Of a DNA stretch of 26,928 nt, positions 15,153 to 23,434 are shown piece by piece. A program made the translations under genes and the position numbers. This DNA comes from Thermoplasmata archaeon (lineage in GTDB: Archaea; Thermoplasmatota; Thermoplasmata; Lutacidiplasmatales; UBA184): the NCBI GenBank assembly GCA_030037875.1, contig JASHPV010000010.1, positions 1-26,928 of the forward strand, read 5' to 3'. The notes under the pieces were generated by a model. It ran no database searches and was not told the origin of the DNA. It saw only the letters and a program-made list of their open reading frames with translations. Every line of letters starts with the position of its first letter. The first letter of the stretch is position 1.

Positions 15153-15659
15153 ATGACCGACACCAGTGTCCCTCGCACTCGTACCATCCGCTGGACGGAT
15201 CCCGCCCAGTTCGCGGACCCCATTTCGAAGATGAGTGGACTAGAGTTCATGCGGGCCTTCTTGACGGGGCAACTTCCTCCACCGCCGTTCATGGAGCTTC
15301 TGGGGGTGCGTATCGTCTCCGTGGATCCTGGTTCGGTCTGCTTTGAGTTCGAGCCCATGGAGTTCATGTACAGCCCCTTGGGCAACGTCCACGGCGGGAT
15401 CGTGACGGTGATGCTCGATACGGCCATGGGATGTTCGTTCCATACGAGCCTCCCACCCGGGGTCGGCTACACAACCCTCGAGCTCAAGGTAAGTTTCCAT
15501 CGACCGGTCATGGCGAAGTCGGGTACCTTGCGCGCCGTTGGACGCATCCTACACTCAGGTTCACGCGTCGCTGCGGTGGAAGCCCGCCTGTTGGACAAAA
15601 GCGAACGGCTGTTTGCACACGCCACTTCTACGCTCTTGATCCTGAAGCCTGGGAGCTAA
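15153..15659 (+). CDS. PaaI-family hotdog-fold thioesterase
   Basis: This 168-residue protein is a hotdog-fold acyl-CoA thioesterase of the PaaI/4HBT group. The active-site helix is read as GNVHGGIVTVMLDTAMG, with Asn78, His80-Gly-Gly and Asp89 as the expected catalytic and structural residues. Later signatures are YTTLELKVSFHRP and the AHATSTLLIL strand. The N-terminal 40 residues are an extension found in some PaaI relatives. It hydrolyses acyl-CoA thioesters, perhaps aromatic ones; the substrate is not predictable. The ATG is supported by a TATA box about 31 nt upstream. It is followed 84 bp later by a GNAT gene on the same strand, and co-transcription is possible. Confidence 0.9.
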   Translation: MTDTSVPRTRTIRWTDPAQFADPISKMSGLEFMRAFLTGQLPPPPFMELLGVRIVSVDPGSVCFEFEPMEFMYSPLGNVHGGIVTVMLDTAMGCSFHTSLPPGVGYTTLELKVSFHRPVMAKSGTLRAVGRILHSGSRVAAVEARLLDKSERLFAHATSTLLILKPGS

Positions 15660-15743
15660 CAGGCTCCGTACTTGGGGTGTGACGGCCCATTCATCCATCG
15701 CCAATCATTCGCCCGTTGACTTTCTGTGACTAATGTCGGGTGA

Positions 15744-16316
15744 GTGAAACTGGCGCGAGAAGTACATGGTCCAGCGAGCTACCGGGGCACTACAATCCGA
15801 CGAGTGAACTGGTCGAGAGATATCGACACGGTTCGCCGGCTCTTCCAGGACTACCGGCAGTGGCTCGCGGACCACCGGGACACCACCCCTTCCGCGGAAT
15901 CGAAGGTGGAGATCGGACTCGGGCAGATCGACCAGCAGATCGCTGAGCTTCCAGGACCCTATGGGCCACCCCGCGGGGAGATCGTTCTTGCATATGCCCA
16001 AGGGGCAGTGGTGGCCTGCGGCGCTCTGCGGGAGCTGGAACCGAAGGTCGGGGAGATCAAGCGAATCTACGTCCGGGCCGACCATCGGGGGCCGGGATTC
16101 GGGCCTCGTCTGACCCGCGCGCTCATCCGTCGAGCGAGCGAACTCGGGTACGTCCGGTTACGGGTCGACACCCTCCCGACCATGTCCGCGGCAATTCAGT
16201 TCTATCAGGAGATGGGGTTCGCACCGATACCCGGCTATTGGCCCCACCCGGTTCCCGGGGCTCTATTCTTTGAATGCAAGATAAGGAAGCCGACGTTGGT
16301 ACCGGGGCGACGCTGA
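15744..16316 (+). CDS. GNAT-family N-acetyltransferase
   Basis: This 190-residue protein is a GNAT acetyltransferase that moves acetyl from acetyl-CoA to an amine. The acetyl-CoA binding loop is HRGPGFG (114-120), preceded by the core strand EIKRIYVR and followed by the helix LTRALIRRASELG and the strand-helix YVRLRVDT..TMSAAIQFYQEMGF, which is canonical. The N-terminal part (IRRVNWSRDIDTVRRLFQDYRQWL) fits the small stand-alone GNATs common in microbes. The start is GTG, with GGGTGA just before it as a weak ribosome-binding site; conserved sequence begins about 18 residues in, so a later start cannot be excluded. The substrate is unknown. Confidence 0.88.
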   Translation: MKLAREVHGPASYRGTTIRRVNWSRDIDTVRRLFQDYRQWLADHRDTTPSAESKVEIGLGQIDQQIAELPGPYGPPRGEIVLAYAQGAVVACGALRELEPKVGEIKRIYVRADHRGPGFGPRLTRALIRRASELGYVRLRVDTLPTMSAAIQFYQEMGFAPIPGYWPHPVPGALFFECKIRKPTLVPGRR

Positions 16317-16432
16317 GCCTTGGAGTCGAAATGTTCTGGACAGCAGGCAAACCCCAATGGGCCCAACGGACCCTGGACCCGTCCCGTTCGGTCGACAGTC
16401 CGGAGTGTAGGGCCCTCTCGTCAAAGTCGCGC

Positions 16433-16861
16433 TCAACGTGAGTCCTGCCTTGGCCGTGACCCGGCACCCAGTAGGTCGACATCCGAGCTCTCGTAAAGAA
16501 TCGCCCAGCTTCCGCCCACGATGCCACCCACTGGGCTGACAAAGAGTAGGGCCGCTCCCATCGGCGCTACGAAAAATGTCGCGAGCATCGCCACGGTAGC
16601 CACAAGGGACACAAGGATGATGGCAATCCCAAGGGCTTGGTGTCGAAATGGATTGACCAGCAGGTCGAGACCGAGGATCACCAGAATCAACCCGATGCCG
16701 ATGAGAACGGTTGATGCAATGGCTACCTCTGTCAAACCGTCGTGTAGAGCTTCTATCGCCAGTTGAACACCCGACAGCATGAACAAGGCTCCCCCGGCCC
16801 ACGTAACGGTCGAAGCGCCCCAAGGAAGCTCTACGTGGTCGCGTCCGTAATCCACTGCCAT
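16433..16861 (-). CDS. small four-helix membrane protein, unknown function
   Basis: This 142-residue protein has four predicted helices (about 18-37, 46-69, 75-97, 98-123), a polar N terminus of about 15 residues and a basic C-terminal tail. No known family motif is recognised. It lies convergent to the GNAT gene and divergent from the VOC gene. Hydrophobic pattern, codon use and a complete frame argue that it is real. Its size and topology resemble the protein at 17848-18270, but I see no clear residue-level similarity between the two. Confidence 0.65.
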   Translation of the reverse strand: MAVDYGRDHVELPWGASTVTWAGGALFMLSGVQLAIEALHDGLTEVAIASTVLIGIGLILVILGLDLLVNPFRHQALGIAIILVSLVATVAMLATFFVAPMGAALLFVSPVGGIVGGSWAILYESSDVDLLGAGSRPRQDSR

Positions 16862-17070
16862 CGCAGGACGGGCGCGCTATGCAACGGAAGGCTTTCCCGA
16901 TTTTCTTGTCATGTTGAGCGCACGAGTCATTTCCATCCGCGGATCTCCTAGTTGGCTGCAACCTGCAAAACGCCCCGGCGTCCTTCGCCCAAGGTTGCGC
17001 CGCCTCATTTGGGAAGGTCGAGAAGGCTCAGTAAGCTAAAGTGAACGCCCCATTGTGAGCCCCCGGGCCT

Positions 17071-17583
17071 GTGAAAGACGCCGCCAGCCCCCGGATTTTC
17101 CGCGTGCTCCTCCTAGTACGGAATCTGAACGCGTCTCAACGGTTCTATGAGTCCCTGCTTGGAACGCGTGGACGGCGAGTTGGAGGAGGGCGAGTCTATT
17201 TCGACTGCGGAGCCACCCTATTGGGGCTTCTTGAGCCGATGACCGAGGGCGGAGGGAAATCGCGAACCGTACCTGAACCAATCTACTTCTCCACGCACCA
17301 CCTGGACTCAACGTTCCGCCGAGCCCGACGTCTCGCCTGCCTGTCCCGTGAACGGATCCACGGGCAGGACCCGGCGGGAGAGATCGTCGTGCGCCCATGG
17401 GGAGAGCGTTCCTTCTACGCCCAGGATCCTTCGGGAAATCCTCTCTGTTTCGTGGATGCGGATACTCTGTTTACGGGGACTCCGCGGCAGGTCGCAGCGC
17501 TCAACCGGGGCCCACCGGCCCGAGGGAGGGGCAACGTCGGTGGAACTAAGGCTCGACGCGGAGAGGGGCCCGCGACACGGTAG
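17071..17583 (+). CDS. VOC-superfamily (glyoxalase/bleomycin-resistance-like) protein
   Basis: This 170-residue protein has the paired beta-alpha-beta-beta-beta units of the VOC superfamily. The first unit shows FRVLLLVRNLNASQRFYESLLG (read in two halves, about 10-31) and the last shows RSFYAQDPSGNPLCFVD (about 113-129), the usual strand before the final metal ligand. The His expected in the first strand and the Glu expected in the last are not seen (Arg and Cys/Phe instead), so metal binding may be lost or changed. The final 40 residues are basic and look unstructured. The start is GTG; an A/T-rich TAAGCTAAAG lies about 30 nt upstream. The function (resistance, isomerase or dioxygenase-like) cannot be assigned. 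Confidence 0.8.
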   Translation: MKDAASPRIFRVLLLVRNLNASQRFYESLLGTRGRRVGGGRVYFDCGATLLGLLEPMTEGGGKSRTVPEPIYFSTHHLDSTFRRARRLACLSRERIHGQDPAGEIVVRPWGERSFYAQDPSGNPLCFVDADTLFTGTPRQVAALNRGPPARGRGNVGGTKARRGEGPATR

Positions 17584-17847
17584 GCTTTCTTAGAGTGTCC
17601 ACGGCAACCGGACTGGCGACTCGCCGGGTGGTTCCCTAGGGCAGTGCAACCCGCAAGCAATCACCCCGCTTCCTTTGGCGCGTGTCTGCCGGGGGGCTTT
17701 GTAGAGGTCCGCCCCTCCGCATGTCGCCCGCGTAGGACTCGAATCCGTCGCCTTGAAACCCCAGAGGGGATTGGGATTCTCGGGGTCGACGGGTCGGAGT
17801 ACCTGGGAGCAGCGCCGTGCCGGTGGTGATGGCCCGATTCGTACGAT

Positions 17848-18270
17848 TCAGGACATGCCACCCGGGGGGGGAGGGGCCGGCATCATCGGCGCCATGGGCG
17901 GGGGCACCGGAGCGGGTGGAGGGGCCCGCTTGACCATGATGAGGATGCCTCCGATCAGGGCCAGGATAAAGCCCAGGAAGAATCCGCCGATAGCGGTCGA
18001 GAAAAGGCTCACGATCGAAAGGACAATCGCGAGAATCCCCCACACGATGTTGAGATTCGGCGCCACCAAGGCAAGGATGCCTATGACGATCACGAGCAGC
18101 CCTAGTACGGGTCCCAGGACCAGAACGCTGTTCAACGCAGTGACTCCCCCCAAATGGACTAACGAGGCCAAACTGTGGATGATGTAGGCCACTAGCGCGC
18201 CGACGAGCAACATGAACAAACCGCCCACGATGACGAGTGCGCTTCCAGCTACCGACACCTTCGGATTCAT
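17848..18270 (-). CDS. four-helix membrane protein with Pro/Met-rich tail (possibly DUF6114-like)
   Basis: This 140-residue protein has four predicted helices at about 8-33, 48-70, 74-91 and 94-114. Its C-terminal tail (117-140) consists almost only of Pro, Ala, Met and Gly. The stretch from helix 3 to helix 4 (NLNIVWGIL, STAIGGFFLG, LIGGIL) recalls DUF6114-type proteins, but I cannot confirm this without a profile search. The function is unknown. A TATA-like TTTAAC on the minus strand (18307-18302) lies about 35 nt before the ATG, implying a leader of a few bases. Confidence 0.7.
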   Translation of the reverse strand: MNPKVSVAGSALVIVGGLFMLLVGALVAYIIHSLASLVHLGGVTALNSVLVLGPVLGLLVIVIGILALVAPNLNIVWGILAIVLSIVSLFSTAIGGFFLGFILALIGGILIMVKRAPPPAPVPPPMAPMMPAPPPPGGMS

Positions 18271-18301
18271 ACGCGGCCCGGGTGAACAATCTTGAGACCC
18301 G

Positions 18302-18307
18302 GTTAAA
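18302..18307 (-). promoter_or_regulatory. TATA-like element of the four-helix membrane protein gene
   Basis: TTTAAC on the minus strand is centred about 35 nt before the ATG at 18270. The rest of the 272 bp gap to 18542 shows no gene, tRNA or repeat that I recognise. Confidence 0.4.
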
Positions 18308-18542
18308 GAACCTTAGCCTCGAAAATCAATCGAGAGATACCTACCCGGTGCCTGAACCTTCTAGTCGGAAGGGCCGCTCTTCGTTGGGGCAAATCGGCGC
18401 TCGCGTGGCTGCCTAGTCCGACACTCCTCTCACAGCATTCTAGACGCTGGCAGACCGCCTATGGAATTCCTTGTGAATCCTGTGCTGCTCGAGCCGTAAC
18501 AGACCTTGCAACTCAAGCGTCAAGCGCGTGGGCGACCGTGAC

Positions 18543-19928
18543 TCAAGTCCTAGGCGAACGGCCGAGACGTAGGGGAGGGGGCGGGAGGCCCCTCCGCCGC
18601 CATCGCCACGCCCGGACCCGGAACAAGATCACGCCGACGCCCACCGCGACCGACAGAATGATGACCACCGCCCCGAGGGTGGGCGGAAGCCAGAGCAGAG
18701 AGGTCAGCACGGAAACGCTTCCGTGATGGAGCTGTACTAACAGTCCCGGGCCTTCCCCGTAGATCGCGTACGTCGAGATAACTTGGTCTAGGCTGGGAAT
18801 GTAGGTCGCGCTGACTGGAGGTCCGTCTCCGTAGTCCTCAATCGTTCCCACCAGCGAGAGCGTGGAAAGGTTGAGAGTAAAAAGCGCCACCGAGCTGACG
18901 AGATACGCGTCGCCGTGGACGGGGTCGGGCAGGATTTGATCGATACTGTTGGACTGGGCGCACTCGTCCTCTACGCAATTCGGGAGCACCAAACTCGCCT
19001 CCAGCGCATACGTCTTCGCATTGAGCACGCTGAGGCCGCTGACGTAGGTCGTGGCGTTGTCGGTCGCCGCGAACAGTTGGTTTGACGCGGGGTCGATCGC
19101 CAAGGATTCGACCCGGGAGGGCAGCGGCACCGACGTCATCACCGTGCCGTTGACGGGATCGACGACCAGGAGTCGGTTCGTCGTGGATGGAAGGATCAGC
19201 CGGTCCGTGGCCGAATCGTAGACGAGGGTGTACGCACTTGTCGGAAACCAGTAACCGGGGATGAAGGTCGCACCTTGCACTTGGAAAGTACCGATTAGAC
19301 TGCCGGATGTGGGATTAATGACGACCAGTCCATTGGCCGGCCCTGCGGCGCCGCCGTACAGCAACCCATTCGAAGAATCGTAGGCCAGCGACATCGCGTT
19401 AACGGGATTGGAGATGTTGGCCACAATCGTTTCGTTCTGGTAGTTTACCGAAACAATGCTCGCCCAGTTCTGCACGTAGTTTCCACAGGGCACGAAGTAA
19501 TCGGTCCCTTCTCCCGGATAGAAGGGACTTCCGGGGTAGCAGTTCAGCCCCAATGGAGGTCCATACTCGCCAGTGACGACGTTGTATTCGACCAGGGCGT
19601 TCCGAGTAGAGTTGCAGTTAACGCCGCACTGCCCCTCAGAGATGATCATGAGGTTCCCCGAGGGGATGAACACCACCCCGAGGGCATTGGTACACGCGTT
19701 GGGCCACGGATGCGGGCAGTAGAAATTGTCCCAGTGCGCCGACGCACTTACTTGCTGCACGGGAGTTAGGGTGTAGAGCCCATCCCCCGCGTTCGTGCCA
19801 TCGATGGCGTGTCCACCTCCAATTAGATGAGGGGGGGAAACTAAGACCTGGATTGGCGGCGCAAACATGAGCACCCCTGCAACCAGAAACAGCGTAAACT
19901 TACAGGAGCTCCGCGGTGCCGCCCCCAT
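18543..19928 (-). CDS. secreted beta-propeller-like surface protein, C-terminally anchored (paralogue B)
   Basis: This 461-residue protein is a paralogue of the one at 11589-12980 and is collinear with it from signal peptide to C-terminal anchor. It has a signal peptide (hydrophobic core TLFLVAGVLMFA), YVTN-like blades (SLAYDSSNGLLYGG, TLVYDSATDRLILPS, SLAIDPASNQLFAA), a shared IEDYG.G motif, and a final helix after LLWLPPTLG with a basic, Pro-rich tail. All eight mature cysteines align with paralogue A. Sequons NST, NET, NIS, NGT, NAT and NLS are present. I chose the ATG at 19928 rather than the TTG at 19961: the TATA box at 19958-19951 is centred 26 nt before the ATG, so the TTG would lie outside the transcript. 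Confidence 0.86.
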   Translation of the reverse strand: MGAAPRSSCKFTLFLVAGVLMFAPPIQVLVSPPHLIGGGHAIDGTNAGDGLYTLTPVQQVSASAHWDNFYCPHPWPNACTNALGVVFIPSGNLMIISEGQCGVNCNSTRNALVEYNVVTGEYGPPLGLNCYPGSPFYPGEGTDYFVPCGNYVQNWASIVSVNYQNETIVANISNPVNAMSLAYDSSNGLLYGGAAGPANGLVVINPTSGSLIGTFQVQGATFIPGYWFPTSAYTLVYDSATDRLILPSTTNRLLVVDPVNGTVMTSVPLPSRVESLAIDPASNQLFAATDNATTYVSGLSVLNAKTYALEASLVLPNCVEDECAQSNSIDQILPDPVHGDAYLVSSVALFTLNLSTLSLVGTIEDYGDGPPVSATYIPSLDQVISTYAIYGEGPGLLVQLHHGSVSVLTSLLWLPPTLGAVVIILSVAVGVGVILFRVRAWRWRRRGLPPPPLRLGRSPRT

Positions 19929-19950
19929 GCCGAGCCCTGAGCCAGTGAGC

Positions 19951-19958
19951 GAATTAAA
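19951..19958 (-). promoter_or_regulatory. TATA box of propeller gene B
   Basis: TTTAATTC on the minus strand, preceded by TTTG, is centred 26 nt before the ATG at 19928. This is among the best TATA matches in the window. It predicts a leaderless mRNA and decides the start codon. Confidence 0.55.
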
Positions 19959-20185
19959 CAAAGGGGGTTAGCCGTAGTGCGCCGTCAAGCGAATACCGGT
20001 CCCTCGGTCGGCTTAAGCGACAGTGAAACGTGCGCTCCTTCTTGGAAGTAGTAAGTGTTGCACCTCGTAAATCTGGGCGCGCCGGACAGAGCGCCACTGC
20101 ACTCCGGATCCAGAGAACTGGGCTGGAAAGTCGGCTTTGAGCTACGCAATTCTATTACGGTTCACTGTTGTTTCCGAACTGACCG

Positions 20186-20701
20186 ATGAAGGAGCTAGTT
20201 GTCCGCACCCGGCAATCGTTTCGGTCCCCGGCCGGCGCGGTATGGCCGCTCCTCTGCAATTCGCGAATGGACGGTACGGGCGCTCTATTGTTCAAACTCG
20301 GGGTACCCCAGCCGGTAGAGTGCCGGGTGCCCGATGGCCACGGTGGCGTCGGTGGCGAGCGAGAGTGCATCTCGGACCAGGGTGTGGTCCACCAGCGGAT
20401 CCTCGAATGGGAGCCCGAAAGGCGCCTGTCCTTCCGTCTCGAGAGGACCGACATGAGTTTCCAAAAACACGTCCAGGATATCGTCGATTCCTTTGACCTC
20501 GTCCCCGCGCGCTCGGGGGTCGTAGTGACCCGCACGACCAAGGTTCGGATTCGAGGACGCTTCGAGTCGCTGAGGAAGTTTGTCCTCTTCCTCGGCCTGA
20601 AGCAAGTACATCGCTACGTTTTCCGAAACTGGTGCCGATTGGCTCAACGCGGTGCCCCGTCGCCCGGCCTTGCCGCGAACGGAACTGGAACCCCATCGTA
20701 G
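20186..20701 (+). CDS. SRPBCC (START-like/polyketide cyclase) family protein, first of a pair
   Basis: This 171-residue protein has the SRPBCC layout: an opening strand VVRTRQSFRSP, the PAGAVWPLL helix, a central run of strands (RILEWEPERRLSFRLE, DSFDLVPARSGVVVTRTTKV) and a long C-terminal helix. Such proteins bind hydrophobic ligands in a deep cavity and act as cyclases, ligand carriers or Aha1-like factors. No catalytic residue can be pointed to. It is followed 108 bp later by a second SRPBCC gene on the same strand; the two differ markedly in sequence. The ATG is preceded by an A/T-rich TCTATTAC about 28-33 nt upstream. Confidence 0.75.
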   Translation: MKELVVRTRQSFRSPAGAVWPLLCNSRMDGTGALLFKLGVPQPVECRVPDGHGGVGGERECISDQGVVHQRILEWEPERRLSFRLERTDMSFQKHVQDIVDSFDLVPARSGVVVTRTTKVRIRGRFESLRKFVLFLGLKQVHRYVFRNWCRLAQRGAPSPGLAANGTGTPS

Positions 20702-20809
20702 AACCCCCGGGCCGATGGACGGGGCTACGGTCGTCGGTACGGTCCGGTAGCCGGCCAACGTATTAACCCCGCGGGAATCCTCGCGGATTACCGCCGCTGG
20801 TGTGGGCCC

Positions 20810-21310
20810 TTGACGCAATGGCCTCCTCCACTGTACGAAATCCGAATAGAGTTTCGCGCTCCTCTGTCTTACGTTTTCGATTGGCTCACCGATTTCTCGC
20901 CCGAGGATCCGGCCCTCGAAAAGGGAACTTACCAGCGAAAGGTCATCGCGCGCGGCCGCCGGCGCGTGGTGCTCGAGGACCTGACCGACACCAAGAAGGG
21001 CTGGGAGTGGTACCGATCGACCATCACCCTCCACCCGCCGAACCGCTGGCACGCGGAACTTCGGGGAAACGTCCCGGACTGGAACTTGGACTACCGGCTG
21101 ACCTCCCTGGCTCCCGACCGGACCCTTCTCACGATCCGATGGCACATCCGACGACGGCCCGGAGTTCCAGGTCAGAAGATCCCACCGAAGGAGACTACGT
21201 TGCGAATGATGCGCGGACTCTGGAGGCATTTCTCCGAAGCGCTTGAACAAGATTATCGCCGCGGAGGGGCGGAGCGCCCCCGGAGCTCGGTTCCTCGCGC
21301 GGACGCTTGA
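20810..21310 (+). CDS. SRPBCC (START-like) family protein, second of a pair
   Basis: This 166-residue protein also fits SRPBCC. It shows the opening strand YEIRIEFRAPLSYVFDWLTDF, where the A/SP..VF.W..D pattern is typical, strands RRVVLEDLTDTKKGWEWYRSTITLHP (in two halves), LDYRLTSLAPDRTLLTIRW, and a C-terminal helix RMMRGLWRHFSEALEQDY. The chain ends in a basic tail. The start is TTG; no closer ATG or GTG fits before the first strand, and a TATTAACC about 45 nt upstream (near 20760) could be its promoter. The ligand is unknown. The tandem arrangement suggests related ligands or an ancient duplication. Confidence 0.78.
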   Translation: MTQWPPPLYEIRIEFRAPLSYVFDWLTDFSPEDPALEKGTYQRKVIARGRRRVVLEDLTDTKKGWEWYRSTITLHPPNRWHAELRGNVPDWNLDYRLTSLAPDRTLLTIRWHIRRRPGVPGQKIPPKETTLRMMRGLWRHFSEALEQDYRRGGAERPRSSVPRADA

Positions 21311-21657
21311 TTGACACTGGGATGGGTCCCTCGATCGCGGCCGATGGCCCACGGCGTCTCTCCACGAACCTGTTCAACGGCGTCCAGGGGTCCAACCGCC
21401 TCGGTCAACTCCTAGTACGCCAACGGCGGGAGAATCCGATGTCGTGGACTTCCACGGTCGCGCGCGCCTTAGTTGCCGTATCACCGGGAAATGGCATGTA
21501 CCCCGTTCCCGACGGGGGAGGAACTTGAACTCACACCGAGCTGAGTACTGCGAGAGGACCAGGTCGACAGGGGCGCCGCCAAGGATTCACCGGCGGCCTC
21601 CATGATGTGTTTGCCCGCGGAGCATGGCTCATATCGAAGAAGCACCTCGCCCGGCGG
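21311..21657. other. intergenic region, about 350 bp, no gene recognised
   Basis: No tRNA, repeat array or convincing coding frame was found. CTCATATCG near 21629-21637 lies about 25 nt before the ATG at 21658 and may be the promoter of the next gene. If the GTG at 21607 were the true start, the gap would shorten by 51 bp. Confidence 0.4.
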
Positions 21658-22260
21658 ATGTCAGAGCCGGGCCCCGTGGTAGCCGCGCGGCGCCCGGTGA
21701 AAGGTTGTAACCTTGACTTGAGGGAAGAGGCCCGTCTGTTTTTCCGGCAACGGATCCGAGTTGCCGGGACCGGGATCGTCCTCGGCATCGCCTTCATAGG
21801 CGTCGGAGCGTTCGAGGCGGGCCTCCGGGCCCCTTCGGGCTTTTCGCCCGAATACCTCATCGCACTGCTCCTGGTCATCCTAGGCCTGGGGCTGATTGGC
21901 GTCAGCTTGTACCGCGGCCTGCTTAACCCGGTCACGAGGCTTCGGGGAAACGCTTCGGGGGTGACATTCGAGCGCCGCTGGGGGCGACCGTTAACCTGGA
22001 AATGGAAGGATCCCGAATTCCGGCTGGACATCGACGACCGGTCCTTGGACCCCCTGGGGAGCCCGGAGTCCCACCAGCACATCTTCTTCGAGGGCCCGGG
22101 CTCGATCTACGGGAACCTGACCCCCTCCAGTATCGGTCCTCTGCTCGACACCGCTCAAGCGTACGGCGCACCCATCTCGATGAAACAACTGGAGGAACGC
22201 GAACGAGGTCAGATTCACCTGGTGCGCCGCATTCGTATCCGGCCGCCCCCGATTCGCTGA
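21658..22260 (+). CDS. two-helix membrane protein with cytosolic domain, unknown function
   Basis: This protein, about 200 residues from the ATG at 21658, has a short basic N terminus, two adjacent helices (about 35-55 and 65-86) and a soluble C-terminal domain of about 110 residues. That domain begins with a strand-rich segment (GVTFERRWGRPLTWKW) and ends in a basic tail (VRRIRIRPPPIR). A helical hairpin followed by a PH-like strand pattern is reminiscent of small archaeal membrane proteins with a PH-like domain, but no family is recognised. A GTG at 21607 would add 17 residues that look random; the TATA-like CATATC favours the ATG. Confidence 0.65.
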   Translation: MSEPGPVVAARRPVKGCNLDLREEARLFFRQRIRVAGTGIVLGIAFIGVGAFEAGLRAPSGFSPEYLIALLLVILGLGLIGVSLYRGLLNPVTRLRGNASGVTFERRWGRPLTWKWKDPEFRLDIDDRSLDPLGSPESHQHIFFEGPGSIYGNLTPSSIGPLLDTAQAYGAPISMKQLEERERGQIHLVRRIRIRPPPIR

Positions 22261-22392
22261 GTCCGGCGCCCGGTTCACGGGGGAGGCCCACAGCGGACCG
22301 AAAGGTCACCCAGGCGACATCCCGCGCGATCCGACCCAACCACGAAGCTCTTCTGCTGCGAAGTGTCGCTTCTGGAACGGCCTATCAGACCG

Positions 22393-23259
22393 ATGTCGAC
22401 ATACAAGCCCTATTCGCCCGGAGGGACCTCCAAGGACCGGGACCCGCAGTGGGCCCGAATCCGATCGGCCTTGCTGCAGTCGAACCGTGAGTTTCGCGAT
22501 GCGACGTTCTCGCCCAACCAATCGACCGGGAAAAAGGCTCCCCTCAAGGACCCTCCGCTCGTGGGGGCGGCATTCGGACGGCTTTGGGCGGTCTCCTATC
22601 ACCGGCCCACCTATTTCTCTCCGGACCAGATCCTGGACGTCCAGACGGCGATCCGTTGGGACGAACCGGAGCGGATGGCCCAATACGAGACCCCATGGCT
22701 ATACATCGGTGGTCGCCGCCGGATATTCTCCCGGATGAGCCCGGATATCGAGCGGATTTTCGAAAAGCAAAGATTGGCGGAGAGAAGCCTTACCGGCTAC
22801 CAGACCGGTGATCCTGAATTCGATCGCCAATGGGCGTTCTACGTGTACCGCTCGAGACCCTCCGAGGTCCTGCGAATCCCCGAGCGCCGCCGGTGGCTCC
22901 AGGCCCTCGCAGACCTTCGACCCCGACGAAGGGACGAGATGCCGACGGTCGCGTCCGTGGGGACGACCGTCGCGTTAGGCTTCGTCGTCAGCGACTCGGA
23001 GGACACGGTCCGTCAATCCGGCACGCTCGTCCAGACGTTCAGTCAGTTGCTCGACGCGATCGAACTTTCCACCGGCAATCCCCCGGCCAGCCGCGCTCCT
23101 CTCGCGATGGACCTTCTGCCGGATGGTACGGGCTTTCCGTCGCCGACGCTGCGGTTCCGCTGCGCCCATTGCGGGCAGGAAACCCATCCCCGATTCGTCC
23201 CCGATTTCCATACGGAGATTTGCGGCCAGTGTCGGAAGGGGATCTACAGTACCTGGTGA
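22393..23259 (+). CDS. protein of unknown function with C-terminal zinc ribbon
   Basis: This 288-residue protein (ATG at 22393) has no recognised family over its first 250 residues. That part is rich in Arg and aromatic residues and contains a moderately hydrophobic segment, VASVGTTVALGFVV. At the C terminus CAHC...CGQC forms a two-knuckle zinc ribbon (Cys257, 260, 277, 280), suggesting nucleic-acid or protein binding. A GTG at 22363 would add 10 residues; the ATG gives the more natural start MSTYKPYSPGG. It lies 132 bp after the membrane protein on the same strand. Confidence 0.7.
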   Translation: MSTYKPYSPGGTSKDRDPQWARIRSALLQSNREFRDATFSPNQSTGKKAPLKDPPLVGAAFGRLWAVSYHRPTYFSPDQILDVQTAIRWDEPERMAQYETPWLYIGGRRRIFSRMSPDIERIFEKQRLAERSLTGYQTGDPEFDRQWAFYVYRSRPSEVLRIPERRRWLQALADLRPRRRDEMPTVASVGTTVALGFVVSDSEDTVRQSGTLVQTFSQLLDAIELSTGNPPASRAPLAMDLLPDGTGFPSPTLRFRCAHCGQETHPRFVPDFHTEICGQCRKGIYSTW

Positions 23260-23407
23260 GCAGCGCAGGGCAACCGACCGGCGCCCGCGGCGCTGCCGGA
23301 GTTCAGCCTTGCCTTGCCCCTAGGCTTCCGCCGACATGGGCCGGCTCGCACGGGGCATCCCGAAGGTTCTGAACCTCAGCTCACCAGGCACACCGGAACG
23401 GGGGGCT

Positions 23408-23422
23408 CTCCGGAACCCGGAG
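23408..23422. terminator. hairpin in a convergent gap
   Basis: CTCCGG-AAC-CCGGAG is a perfect 6-bp stem between the zinc-ribbon gene (+) and the APC transporter gene (-), 13 bp beyond the transporter stop. It may help end transcription from either side. There is no T-tract, so the call is weak. Confidence 0.25.
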
Positions 23423-23434
23423 GTCAGTACCGGC

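Noticed and set aside
17730..17765. tRNA-like GACTCGAATCC string
   Set aside because: The five bases on each side of the would-be T-loop do not pair, and no anticodon or acceptor stems could be found around it.
20285..21352. 355-codon minus-strand frame across both SRPBCC genes
   Set aside because: It spans two recognisable genes and their gap, and its product has no recognisable motifs. The plus-strand proteins have ordered strand and helix patterns.
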